Shown here one piece after another: positions 34,342 to 44,776 of a DNA stretch of 64,000 nucleotides (positions are counted from its first letter, which is position 1; the number at the start of each line of letters is the position of its first letter). The stretch spans positions 22,059,288 to 22,123,287 of the forward strand of contig CM030717.1 in assembly GCA_017979445.1 (NCBI GenBank), given 5' to 3'. The notes beneath the pieces were generated by a model that was given only the letters and a program-made list of their open reading frames with translations, made no database searches and was not told where the DNA came from. A program made the position numbers and the translations under genes. This DNA is from Akebia trifoliata (taxonomy: Eukaryota > Streptophyta > Magnoliopsida > Ranunculales > Lardizabalaceae).

Positions 34342-35475
34342 TGTAGACACCCCATTTTTGCACTCACCTGATTAAACAACTCGTCAACCCGATCGCAATG
34401 ATTCCCAATGATGGATGTTTATTCCAATGCTTTATTTTGTTACCAGATATGTTTCAGAAATCCGGATGAGGTATCTCGAACTGACAAAACTGTAGAAACC
34501 ACGCTACGCTAGGAAAATATAACCCCAGAAGCTTAGAAATCATCATTTTTCAGACAAAAAGAAGCTCCACGATAAAAATCACTAAAAAATTATCAAATTA
34601 CCAAAATACCCCTAACCTTAAAATATCCCTAGAGCCTACATTACGCTTAGGAAAACCCATTCAAACACATAGAATAACAAATCGAAATCAAATAATTTAT
34701 TTCGCAAATTTTCATAGAATTCGACAAAATTACGAAAATACCCCTCCTAAAGTTCAAGATTATTTCACACAAAAAACTTCATAAATGACACAAACCAATA
34801 TTTCCATTGAATTCCTTATGAAAAATCGATTCTAAAACATCTTAGAAAATTGAAAACCGACTTAAAACGTGAAAAGTCCTCTTTGGGGGCAAAACGGTAA
34901 TTTCATAATTTTCATAATTAAAATTTTTGAAATTAATAAATAAAATATTAAATAATTAAAGTGAAACATTAGAAAAATTAATTTAAAAATTTAAACTAAA
35001 AAAATCGATCAATCAGACTCTCAAGCAAAATTGTTGAGGGTTGCCAAGATATTTATTCAAGGACCCCTTCCATTTGGGGGTCTAAAGAATTAAAGATATA
35101 ATAGAGGGGGGTTCTCCAAAAAATTAAAATCAACCAAGCAAGACTAAAGGCAAGGTATTAAAGTCAATCAAGTAAGACTAAATTCAAAATTAAAGTCAAT
35201 TAAGCAAGACTAAAGTCAAAATCTTAAAGTCAATCAAGTAAGACTAAAGTCAAGGTATTAAAGTCAATCAAATAAGACCAAAAGTCAAAATCCTAATAGA
35301 GTTCTAATTAAATAATAACTCTATTTAATAGAGTTCTAACTAAAATATAACTCTACCTAAAACAATTCTAATTAAAATACAACTCTACCTAAAACAATTC
35401 TAACTAAAATACAACTCTTACTAAAAGAATTCTAATTAAACACTAATTCTATCTAAACAAATCCTTAAAAAAATC

Positions 35476-35484
35476 TATAAATAG
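35476..35484 (+). promoter_or_regulatory. E1 LTR TATA box
   Basis: TATAAATAG followed by 'GAGCCTCCACACCCTATTTT', identical in context in all four E1/E2 LTRs (45899, 56076 and 57711), so probably the Pol II core promoter of the family. Confidence 0.75.
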
Positions 35485-35894
35485 GAGCCTCCACACCCTA
35501 TTTTCGTATCAAATCAAAAACCTTAAGAGAAGTAGGTCAAAAAGTCTCCCTAGCCTCCCATAAACCCTAGTTTTGGAGTCCCGACTCCTTACCTAACACC
35601 CATACATCAATTTTAGCTCAAAAAACACCTAGAAGCCCTTCAAAAACACCCCCAAAATTCATAAAAAAATCCGAAGAATCCAGATCTAAGGAAGGGATAC
35701 CTCGCCTCGGAGATTAAAAATTAGATCCGGAGACAGACTGAAGCAAGAAATACTGAACAAGGAGTTACTCTGTCAGATCTGAGGGAACGATAAAGTTGTC
35801 TTCGAAAAGGTATAATTTCTTAATGTTTTTATCTAGGTTTTTTTTAGCAATGTAATTTATTTGGGAAATTAGTAGAGACCGGCTTTGGCCAGGC

Positions 35895-35923
35895 GGGGTT
35901 GGTGCCTAACACTTTCCAACCCC
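35895..35923 (+). promoter_or_regulatory. LTR hairpin GGGGTTGG/CCAACCCC
   Basis: 8-bp perfect stem with a loop containing TGCCTAACAC. It is present in the E2 LTRs (46321-46349 and 56498-56526) and slightly worn in the E1 3' LTR (58130-58158). It lies about 420 bp after the TATA box, where RNA 3' processing might occur. Confidence 0.6.
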
Positions 35924-36084
35924 GTAACGTGATCTCCGGACCTTTTTTTTTTCTTTCGTAGATTAGTAATGTTTGCCTTTCTTAGAGTCAGTTTGGTTCC
36001 TAGACCTTAATAACTAGATGGCGACTCCCAAACCTCAAGGGTTAAAAGCGGATCCGCGCACCCCGCGGATCGAGGGCGCTTTCA

Positions 36085-36104
36085 GTGGCGACTCCACTGG
36101 GGAC
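36085..36104 (+). promoter_or_regulatory. E1 primer-binding site
   Basis: GTGGCGACTCCACTGGGGAC directly follows the LTR. The complement of its TGGCGACTCC part would end in CCA, as a tRNA 3' end does. Tat-lineage elements often use tRNA-Arg, which I could not verify here. Confidence 0.65.
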
Positions 36105-36639
36105 TTTTGAGGGTCAGACTTGAAAAGACCCAAGTATGGGAACATTGCCAATGACCTAATTTTTTTTTTTTTAGTTTTTTTTTATTGTTTGTTTATCGAT
36201 TTTTTTTTATATATTCTTGTCGGTACATCATTAATTATTTGGTTCTACTTGGAGTACCTTGATCTAGCATATTAGTCTTTATAGTTCAATCGAAAGCCTT
36301 TCGAAATGATCCTAAATAATGCATGATTTCAAAGTGATCATTTTATTGAAGATGGGATGATGGTGGTTGAACAATGAATTTTTTTTATTTTTTATTTAGA
36401 TGCGTGTGTAGGTTTTTTTTTAAAAAGAGAATTTTTTTAATGTGTGCAATCTGTATTTCGACAATATTCTCTTGAAAAAAACAATTTAGAGTGCATGGTT
36501 TATCTTTTAACAGCATTAGTTTTATTTTTTTATTTTTTATTTTTTATTTTTTATTTTTATTTTTTTTATTTTTTTAGTGTGTGCTTTGTTGATATTTTTA
36601 GGCAAAGACGTGTTGTCCATTGACAGCAAGAAGAAAGGC

Positions 36640-36690
36640 AAAAAAAATAAAAAAACAAAAAAACAAAAAAACAAAAAAACAAAAAAAAAT
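36640..36690. repeat. (AAAAAAAC)n microsatellite
   Basis: At least four successive A7C units in the E1 leader. Confidence 0.85.
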
Positions 36691-38071
36691 AATTAAAAAA
36701 AAAATGTTTTCTAGGTTCCGTTAGCAAGCACCAGCGTGTTTCTGATTTTTAGGATGGTGTAGCCCTAGTAAAAATTAGATTTTAATCGATTAAACTCTCA
36801 CTGCTTTTAATGAGGTGAATGGTGTGCCGTTAACAGAAGGAGATGTTTTTTACTTTCTATCGAAGAAAGAAGAGAACAATAACAGAGAAACGTCTCTCTC
36901 TCCTTCTGATCTCTCTTGTTCCTTCTTCCTCTCATTCTCTCTCTCTCTCTCTCTCTTGAAAATTTTGATTTTTTCTATTGAACAATCAGAGGTTTAAGGT
37001 TTTGATTGGTTGACTAAAATCGTTGGATTTATCAAAGAACGAGTTAAATTGATTCAAGTTCATGGAGACAAATTTTCCAACTTAAATCTCCATAAACCGA
37101 TCTCTAAGGATCCTATTACGCTGGAGTTTGATAAACGATTTATGTCCTAATGTTTGGCCATCCTAATTTGATGGGTTCGATCATACCCAGACGACTTTTC
37201 TGAGATGAAACAATTGAGAGAGAGAGATGAAGGAGAGAGGCGTTTCCTTGCTGCTCCTTCAGCACTTTGATTGTGTCTTTTGGCAGTAACATAACAAAAA
37301 TATATAAATAAAAATGATTGAGTCTTGGATTGTGCTGGCAATAACATTGATTTTAAAAAAAAAAAGGAAAAAAAATATATATAATAAACTCTTGTTTTGT
37401 TTAGTTTTATAATAGGAAAGTTGTTCTGTCCTTCAAACAACAAATAAGAAAAAAAACAAATAAAATTTTTTTTCTTTCTTTTTTTTGAGGTTCTGTTACA
37501 GTAGTAACATGTTGATGGCGGTTGGTGTGTCATGGAATAAATTTTTTTTTATGTTTACACCACCTTAATGATGATGTGTTTGGTGTGCCAAAAGTAGAAT
37601 CGTTTCTTTAAAATGTACACATCATCTTCTTTATGGTTTTTATACCCAGTTCCATCATCATATCCAGCAGAGATTTGGGAAACCTCTCAGCCCGATCGAT
37701 GTCCACCCATAAATCTGATCGGCTTTTGATTGTGAGTGAAATTTAAGATATCAATCGAAAAAAAAAAATCCTTTTGATTTATTTCGTTATCTTCGCGAAA
37801 ATCTGATTCGCGGGTTCCGAATCTGAACCAAGAACTGTGCTGTGTTTCTATTAAACATGAAATTTGGCAATCGGTAATAGAAGTGAACAAAAACCGTCGC
37901 CAATGGATTGGGTTCTATGAGTGTTTTTGCGTCGATCTCGAGCTCTAACAGAGCGTTAATGGTGGCTGTTTTTCTGTATGGAGAGGAGGCAGCAGAGAGA
38001 CGTTTTTTTATATTTTATTTTCATTTATTGTTCACCTGTGTGAAAAAAAAGGCAGCAAAGAGAGATAACTC

Positions 38072-38092
38072 TGTGTGTGTGTGTGTGTGTGT
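38072..38092. repeat. (GT)n microsatellite
   Basis: About ten GT dinucleotides in the E1 leader. Confidence 0.9.
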
Positions 38093-38629
38093 ATGCATGT
38101 TTGGAGAGATTTCTTGAATTGAGATCGATTAGGAATTTCGGATGCAAGTATTTCATTTAATCTGTCTCAATTATTTGAATCTCTTAAAGATTACGATTTC
38201 TTCGTGATAGTGGTGGGAAGAGATGGAGTTTAATGTTATGATCATCGTGATCATTAAGGTTCTGTTTTGAGAAACTTGAAGAATAAAGGAGTAGAAAAGT
38301 TTGGATTCATCTATGTGGAGAAACAAAACCAACTTGTTGGTTTAGTTGAAAACCTTTAATCAAGCTATTCGAAGCCCCGGATGAACGATAAGAAATCTAG
38401 TTTGAACCTTTTGAGATTGAAAAGGAATTGTTTTTATTTGGCAAGTTTGTTTAAAAAAAAAAAAAAAAAAACTAATTTTATTCCAATTTGGACCAACGAT
38501 TTCAAACTCACGGTTTCAGATTTCTATTAGGAACGTTGAACTCGACAAATTTTGGTGTTTGTTTTTTCTTTTATAAAAAAATATGGAAAGAAAAGGGGCT
38601 AGTCTTACTAATTTAGTAAGGTCTCTTGC

Positions 38630-38940
38630 TTACTAAGGGTTATCAACTTCGTCACGTGGCATCCAAAAGGATGATCTAATACCATGTGTTTGTGGCGAAC
38701 AAAATTTCATGAACTTTTAAAAGAAATTTCCAATTAAAAAAAAAAAAAAAAAATTAATGTCATCTTAAACTTTAAGTTGAGATTTCATAATCACCCATTT
38801 TCAAAACATTGGACTTAAATTTCTCATTTTTAAAATTGATTTTTTCTCTTTTTGGATCCAAATATTTTCCAATGAAAATTGTGAAGGCCATGGAATTAAA
38901 TTATCAATGAGAGAGCCACGTGGCTAATGACCCTTAGTAA
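38630..38940. repeat. Inverted repeat with CACGTGGC arms in E1 leader
   Basis: 'TTACTAAGGGTTATCAAC...CACGTGGC' at 38630-38660 is mirrored by 'CCACGTGGCTAATGACCCTT' at 38915-38934 and following bases. The same arms occur in E2 at 48101-48130 and 48373-48398. It may be an ancestral MITE or a structured RNA segment. No TSD was identified. Confidence 0.6.
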
Positions 38941-39299
38941 TTTTTAAATCTTAAGGTGTTAGTCGAGTTAATTCAAGTTCTCATTGAGAAATTTGTTGAG
39001 TCCTAAATTCAAAAATGCAAAAAAAATTCCTAAAATTCCAAGAAAATAAAAAGAATTTTTTGTGCATATTTCAAGATTGAATCTGATCAATTATTCTGTG
39101 TTATTATCTGAAATGCCATGATCTTAATTGATATATACATGCTTTGATTTCGAATTGGGTATTTTGGATATTTCTGTACTTTTTATCAATATTTATTCAA
39201 TATCCATATGTTGATGGTTTGATTGGTTTGAACTGGCCCATGGACCCATTTATTCGAGAAAAGGCCCGGGCACACCCCACCCTATTTTGCACACAGCAC

Positions 39300-39660
39300 A
39301 TGCACATTTACTGTTTTACACGTTTGCATTTCCCATATAACCAACATGGCACTAGTGCGTGGCCCGGTCTCTTCGGAGATGCGACGTCATTCATGAAAAC
39401 CACAACTCCAGTCACGTACCTTAGGGTATATCAAACTGGGACATCAGTACCGTCTGATCAGGTGACTCTGAAAGGTATATTGATGCACCCAGGCTGGAGC
39501 GACCTGAGCCTTTGACCTATTGTGAGCCACATAGTCACATATCCCGATTGCCAACGTAGTACTAGTACGTGGTCGGTTCCCTCGTGGGATGCCAAACCAT
39601 TTATGAAAGCTACAACTCTTGACTCGTACCCGTAGGTATATAAAAGATAATCCAAGTATA
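39300..39660. repeat. 210-bp diverged repeat with covarying 10-bp palindromes (E1)
   Basis: GCACTAGTGC at 39349-39358 and GTACTAGTAC at 39559-39568 lie in matching contexts (CCAACRTRG…CGTGG…TTYATGAAARCYACAACTC). Each palindrome is perfect, although the two differ at paired positions. The E2 counterparts are 48946-48955 and 49156-49165. Confidence 0.65.
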
Positions 39661-40966
39661 TCAATTGCACTTCTTGGTCAAAATCGGTGCCTAAGCAAGA
39701 TCCTGCCCCACTGTATCCTACTGTACAAGGGGAATAGACTACGTCTATTCTAGACGAGAGGTATTTAAATGGGCTCTTGTTTAGCATCGTGCGCCACCTC
39801 TCAACTGGGGATCAAACTGGCTGTTTTTGGCTTCAGAGAAGTGAGTTGAAGTTTTAGATTATCACCTACACGGTATACCAAGTCACCACGTACCGTCTGA
39901 TTGAGTACGCTTGAGAGGTATATAGGTGTGCTTGGGCAAGAGTGGCCAGATAAAAATGCATTGCACGTAGTAAGCTTAGAGTCTAGAAACTTCCCCTATA
40001 GGTCACGACTCGAACTTATTGGGTGTTCCCGGGTTATTTATTGGATGGGACCTTGTGAGTGATGAATGTATGTGAATGATGATATCAGAATGTATGTGAA
40101 TGATGAGATCAGAATGTATGGTTGTCCTCAAGGATTAAAATTTTTTTTATTTACCTGATTAAAATGGGTGTACCGACCCAATAAAAATCCATTTTAAACT
40201 TGGCAATGATTCATAATGACCCAGTCCATCTCGATCCAACAATCATAATGGATCGGGCCATTTAAATCAAAATGGAAATTAAATTCTTTTCTAAATTCGG
40301 GTTCCGACCCATTTTAAAAGAAGAAAAATGTTTTCCAGAAAAAATATTTTTCAAAAGAAAAGATAAAGAAGGAAAAATGATTTACAAAAGATATATTTTT
40401 GCATGAACCTTGAAAATTTTCTTTTTTGCATGGACTTTGAAAAATTACTAAAATGTATTTTTTTAAAAAGAAAATGATTTGCCAAAAAAAATCAAATTTG
40501 TGAAAATTGTTATTCAATAAAAATATTATCTTTCAATAATTTTCAAGAGTGCAATAAAATTATTTTCCTTCTGAATAATCATTGAATGGATGAATTGTTT
40601 AATGGATTGGTGTACAGAATTCAATAAAATCTCAGGATTCATTAAAATGTTATCAAGGGGGTAACACTGAAACTGGTTAAATTCACCTTCAATGAGGTTT
40701 AAGGGTTATCATTGTACCTAAGCTCAATCGTCCATCCTCTAGTTAGGGTTACTAGTCCGGTCAGTTGGAACGAACGTCAACGCCAAATCAATCCTTTAGA
40801 ATACCTCAACATTTTCCAGTTATTCCCTGAAGATCACAGTGCCTCAACCCTATCGGTTGCAAGCAATATCTCAGTCCTCAATCCTAATCAAGCCCGGTGT
40901 GGGTAGTTGTCTTTAGTTTTCATGAGTCATTTGGGTTAGCTTGAGTTCTTTTTTTCAGCAAGGTCA

Positions 40967-41350
40967 TGTCTTCTTTAAATCGAGTCTACTCTTTTCCTGT
41001 TGAGTCGAGTTAGTTTATCGAGTTTATAGAGGTGTCTGTCGCCTCTTCTGAATTTGATTGGATAAAGAAAATTTTTGAATACCTCGAGCGCATTAACGAA
41101 TTAACTAATAATCTAACTTCAAGGATATATTTTTCTCTTAAACAAGAAGATAAGAGTCGGGCTCAAGAAAACAAAGGTCATTGACCTCAGAACAGAAATA
41201 AATTCCTAAAGAGATTCAAATAGAAATCATGCTATCCCTACAGGAACACAAGGGGATAATGAATTTTCTCAAAAATTTCAAAAGACTTGTTCGCGTGGGC
41301 CTATGAGGATATGTTAGGTGCAAGCTTGGGTGTTGTCTGACACGGATTAG
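40967..41350 (+). pseudogene. E1 gag-N-terminus-like and RT N-terminal fragment
   Basis: From the ATG at 40967 a frame with one early stop reads 'FDWIKKIFEYLERINELTNN', helical and charged; it may be the start of gag. From about 41200 a short stretch of the reverse transcriptase N-terminal region follows ('FAWAYEDMLG', the F-A-W-x-Y-x-DMPG motif of Ty3/gypsy RT). Then sequence jumps to the integrase. Protease, RT palm and RNase H are missing. The same arrangement occurs in E2 at 50656-51060, so the deletion is old and shared. Confidence 0.5.
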
Positions 41351-41459
41351 ATATTGAATTAGTAAAATGAGATCAAAGAAGATCTTACAAAATGTATCAG
41401 TGCTAGACTTCTCAACATGGTAGAGCTTACAGAATAGATTACCATAATCAGATTAATGA

Positions 41460-42132
41460 AATAGTTGAAGCGGTATTGATCTCTGATAATGGGTTGTACA
41501 TCAAAGCTTAGGTTATCTCTCTGTGTTCAAAGTTTGAGATTCGACATCACATTATCTTTCTACCGTCCTCAGATTAATGGAAAGGTTGAAGCAGCCAATA
41601 AAAATCTCAAAACAATTATGAAGGAAATGTGTCAATCACACCAGGATTAGTTAGAAAAGTTACCATTCACACTAGGGGCACATCATACTTCAATACAGTC
41701 TTCCACTGAAGCTATTCCCTACTTTCTAGTGTATGATATGGAAGCAATCTTATCAGTTGAAATGTAAATCCCGTATCTCAACGCCTTCAAGGAAAGTCAG
41801 TTGTAAGAAGCAGATTGGGTTCGTCAACGGTATGAAGAGTTAAGTTTGATCGAAGAAAAACGACTAAGAGCTTTGTATCACATGCAAGCTTATCAAAGAA
41901 GAGTTGCCCGTGCGTTTGACAAAAAGATCAAAGCCTGTTATTTACAAGTCGGGGATTTAGTACTCAAAGAGAATCTATCTTTTACCCTATAAGGAAGTTC
42001 AAACCAAATTGGGGGGATTTGTTCATCATCAAAGAAATATTACCTAAAAAAACTGTCAGACTTCAAGATCATGATGGAATCGAATTATAAGAATCAACCA
42101 ACCTTGACCAGATCAAATGGTACTACATTTAA
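41460..42132 (+). pseudogene. E1 integrase remnant
   Basis: Frameshifted Ty3/gypsy integrase. Blocks seen: 'LISDNGLYIKA' (second catalytic Asp), 'EIRHHIIFLPSSD', 'INGKVEAANKNLK' (catalytic Glu kept), 'EAIPYFLVYDMEAI', 'AYQRRVARAFDKKIKA', and a C-terminal part with 'TVRLQDHDG', ending at the TAA at 42130. The catalytic-core N-terminus and the zinc-binding HHCC domain are absent. At least four frame changes or stops. It could not supply integrase. Confidence 0.8.
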
Positions 42133-42279
42133 AGAGGCCATCTTTGACCGAATCAATTTCTTGTTACCCAGTTCAAAAATACAATATCTCCTTTCTCAGC
42201 CCTTTGCAGCATTTTTTCAAAAAAAATAAAGTAAAAAAAAAATAAAACCTTTTTATTCCTTAGCCCGATCACCTAACCC

Positions 42280-42370
42280 AGGGGAGAAAAAATTCGAACT
42301 ACATTTTGGTCTGATCCTAAAATTCTGGGGTACATATGCAACTTGAGAAGTTACTTCAGGCCCGACCACA
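42280..42370 (+). other. Conserved block downstream of integrase (E1)
   Basis: Contains 'TTGGTCTGATCC' and 'GGGGTACATATGCAACTTGA', conserved in E2 at 51965-52040 (there GGGGTACGTAGGCAACCTGA). It has no coding signal. A GGTACGTAGGCA block is a common feature of Tat-type 3' regions as I recall; its role is unknown. Confidence 0.45.
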
Positions 42371-42647
42371 TCAAAATAAAAAAATAGATTCCCCTAACAA
42401 AGAAAAAATCTAAAAATAAAAAAATTCAAAAGAAAAGAAAAATATCTTCAAAATGGGGAAGAAAATTTAAGGCAAAATAAAATAAATGCCACACAAGGGG
42501 CATTCAGGTTTTTGAGCCTCAAAATCCCTTTCTTTTTATATCCAGTCCTAAGCTTACCTATAAAAATCCTCCTAAATATCGTGCGAAAAGTCAGGGAAAA
42601 TACAAAACATGATCAGACAGTAATTCCATAAGGAAGAAAAGAAAAAA

Positions 42648-42868
42648 GCCTGCTAGGTTGAAAATCCGAAAAGGGCAACTTAGGTAAAAATTAAGGCAAG
42701 CTTGTAAAGTTGAAAATCTGAAAGGACAACTTTGGCAACAATCAAAGCAAAGAAAAAAAGAAAAAGCTCGTTAGATCGAAAACCTAAAAAGGCGATCTAG
42801 GCAAAAGTTAGAGCAAACTCACTAGATTGAAAACCTGAAAAGGTAATCTAGGCAAAAGTTATAGCAAC
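42648..42868 (+). repeat. ~51-bp hairpin tandem repeat, E1 3' region
   Basis: Four units on the plan (stem)-GAAAAYCYGAAAAGG-(stem)-GGCAAAARTTA. Stem pairs differ between units yet stay complementary, as set out for the clearer E2 copy at 52360-52586. Confidence 0.75.
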
Positions 42869-42869
42869 A

Positions 42870-43610
42870 AAGAAAAATAGAAGAAAATCTTCGGGGAGTT
42901 AAAAGCTAAGAACGGTCCGAGAAGTCCGAGTAATCAAGTTCAATACTTAGCTTAAATCAGGCACAGACTTGGAAGCCACAAGTATCTTGTCTACGATCAA
43001 TCTAAAATTTTTTACTTTCCCAAGTGAACCAAGGGAGATAAAGGAGAATTCTATGATAAGTCTCGAAAGGAAATAATTTTGTTCTCTTGAGCCTAACTCA
43101 AAACCTTCAATAAAATTAATCAAAAATAAAAGTTGAGTTTTTATTGTGCTTGTGGTAATCAAATATTTCAAACCCTCATACAAGGGGCATTTTCTTTTTT
43201 CTTTAATGTAACTTTTCCCCCTTATTCTAGGGGCATTTTTTTTAATTTTTGCATGATGTATTCAATTATCTTCAATGCCATGTTCATTATCAAATTAGGG
43301 GCATTTTGTTTTTGAGCAATGTTAATCATAAAAGATAATGAGAACCCCAAACTTAAGGTTACCCTCTTGATAACAGTTTTTCGAAAAACTCTTGAGGTTC
43401 AAAAGAAATAAAAACTCAGGTTTTAAATTCATAAAACTTTTGGATAAATCCTTGAGGTTCAAACAAAAGCATTTTGGATCTCACATAGGAGATAGGGCAT
43501 TCATTCTGTCCCAGATCTATTCAGTTTCAGATTCAACCCCTCTTTTCCAGATTCATTTTCAATCGTTCTTTCCCAGATTTATTCCTTTAGTCTCAGTTTT
43601 ACTCAACCAG
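42870..43610. other. E1 3' region without gene
   Basis: AT-rich non-coding sequence aligned with 52590-53250 of E2. It includes several 'AGGGGCATTTT' blocks (43183, 43230, 43300) reminiscent of the polypurine tract. Confidence 0.5.
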
Positions 43611-43611
43611 A

Positions 43612-44204
43612 TAGCTCCGAGGGTTTTCTTGGAATTATGCTCAGATGCCGCCGAGGGCTTTCTCGGAATTATGCTCAGATTCTACCGAGGGTTTTCTCGG
43701 AACTATGCTCAGATGCCGCTGAGGGCTTTCTCGGAATTATGCTCAGTTACCGCCGAGGGCTTTCTAGGAATTATGCTCAAATGTCGCTGAGGGTTTTCTC
43801 GGAATTATGGTTAGATGCCGTCGAGGGTTTTCTCGGAACTATGCTCAGATGCCGCCAAGGATTTTCTTGGAACTATGCTCAGATGCCATCGAGAAAATCA
43901 TCGAGGGTTTTCTCAGAACTATGCTCAGATGCCACCGAGGGCTTTCTCGGAATTATGCTCAATTACCGCCGAGGGTTTTCTCGGAACTATGCTCAGATGC
44001 CGCCGACGGCTTTCTCGAAATTATGCTCAGATGCCGCCGAGGGTTTTCTCGGAACTATGCTCAGATGCTGCCGAGGGTTTTCTCAGAATTATGTTCAGTT
44101 ACCACCGAGGGTTTTCTCGGAACTATGCTCAGATGCCGCCGAGGGTTTTTCTCGGAATTATGCTCAGCTACCGCCGAGAGTTTTCTCAGAATTATGCTCA
44201 GTTT
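43612..44204 (+). repeat. 34-bp hairpin tandem array, E1 (about 17 units)
   Basis: Consensus GCTCAGATGCCGCCGAGGGT plus TTTCTCGGAATTAT. Each unit holds the stem CCGAG-ggnttt-CTCGG. One unit (about 43855-43875) has CCAAG with CTTGG, both arms changed. Several others have single mismatches. All three frames lack stops in most units, producing long spurious open frames. Confidence 0.92.
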
Positions 44205-44360
44205 ATATTCAAATTATGCTCAGATTATGCTCAGTTATGCTCAGTTTATGCTCAGTCTATGCTCAGTTTATGCTCAGATTATGCTCAGTTATGCTAGTTT
44301 ATGCTCAATCTATGCTCAGATTATGCTTAGTTTATGCCTAATTTATATTCATTATGTGCT
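44205..44360 (+). repeat. Short 11-15-bp repeats 'TTATGCTCAG'
   Basis: About a dozen degenerate copies of TTATGCTCAG(N)1-5, apparently derived from the spacer part of the 34-bp unit. Confidence 0.8.
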
Positions 44361-44658
44361 CAGCTTTTACTCAAACTATTTGAAATTTATCTCAGATTTG
44401 AAGTCCACACACTTGCACAGTTGTTACATTAGTCCAGGGGAATTTTTTAAAATTCAAGGATCTGACACTATCAGTGAGAGTTCTCACTCGATGACCTGAC
44501 AACCTTTTAATTCGAGGAAAACTTTACCCTCAAGGATCCGAACACCTCGACGAATTGCTAAATCAGGCTGTAAAATGAACTGTTACTAGCTTTGGCATTC
44601 AGATATCGCACTATCTACCAAAATAGATTTGCTGTCTAGTTTGCTTCAACCCTCTGTT

Positions 44659-44667
44659 AAAGAGGGG
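44659..44667 (+). promoter_or_regulatory. E1 polypurine tract
   Basis: AAAGAGGGG, followed by CATC and the 3' LTR start at 44672. The same arrangement precedes the E2 3' LTR. Confidence 0.75.
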
Positions 44668-44671
44668 CATC

Positions 44672-44776
44672 TGTAGACACCCCATTTTTGCACTCGCTTG
44701 ATTAATCAACTCGTCAACCCGATCGCAATGATTCCCAATGATGGATGTTTATTCCAATGCTTTATTTGTTACTAGA
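44672..44776 (+). repeat. E1 3' LTR, first 105 bp
   Basis: TGTAGACACCCCATTTTTGC onward, interrupted after CTAGA by E2. It resumes at 56685. Confidence 0.95.

Larger units (their letters stand above)
34342..36084 (+). repeat. E1 5' LTR (1,743 bp)
   Basis: Starts TGTAGACACCCCATTTTTGC and ends GAGGGCGCTTTCA. The U3 has about six imperfect 'AAGTCAATCAAG(T)AAGACTA' repeats (35128-35290). A TATA box is at 35476. A hairpin (35895-35923) and a U5 with 'AAGCGGATCCGCGCACCCCG' follow. Confidence 0.95.
36105..40966 (+). other. E1 leader region
   Basis: Nearly 4.9 kb without credible coding sequence. It holds T-runs, an (A7C)n stretch (36640-36690), (CT)n at 36937-36954, (GT)n at 38072-38092, an inverted repeat (38630-38940) and a pair of palindrome-bearing repeats (39300-39660). 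Large parts align with the E2 leader (46528-50650). Confidence 0.6.

Noticed and set aside
36085..36104. tRNA gene
   Set aside because: Only a primer-binding complement of a tRNA 3' end is present. There is no cloverleaf or internal promoter boxes.
39144..39787. Frames of 123 (plus) and 109 (minus) codons in the E1 leader
   Set aside because: They overlap in opposite directions, and only part is kept in E2 (48846-49112). No domain is visible and there are better explanations as leader RNA.
43637..44499. Several 130-234-codon frames in E1
   Set aside because: Same 34-bp repeat as in E2, followed by TTATGCTCAG short repeats.
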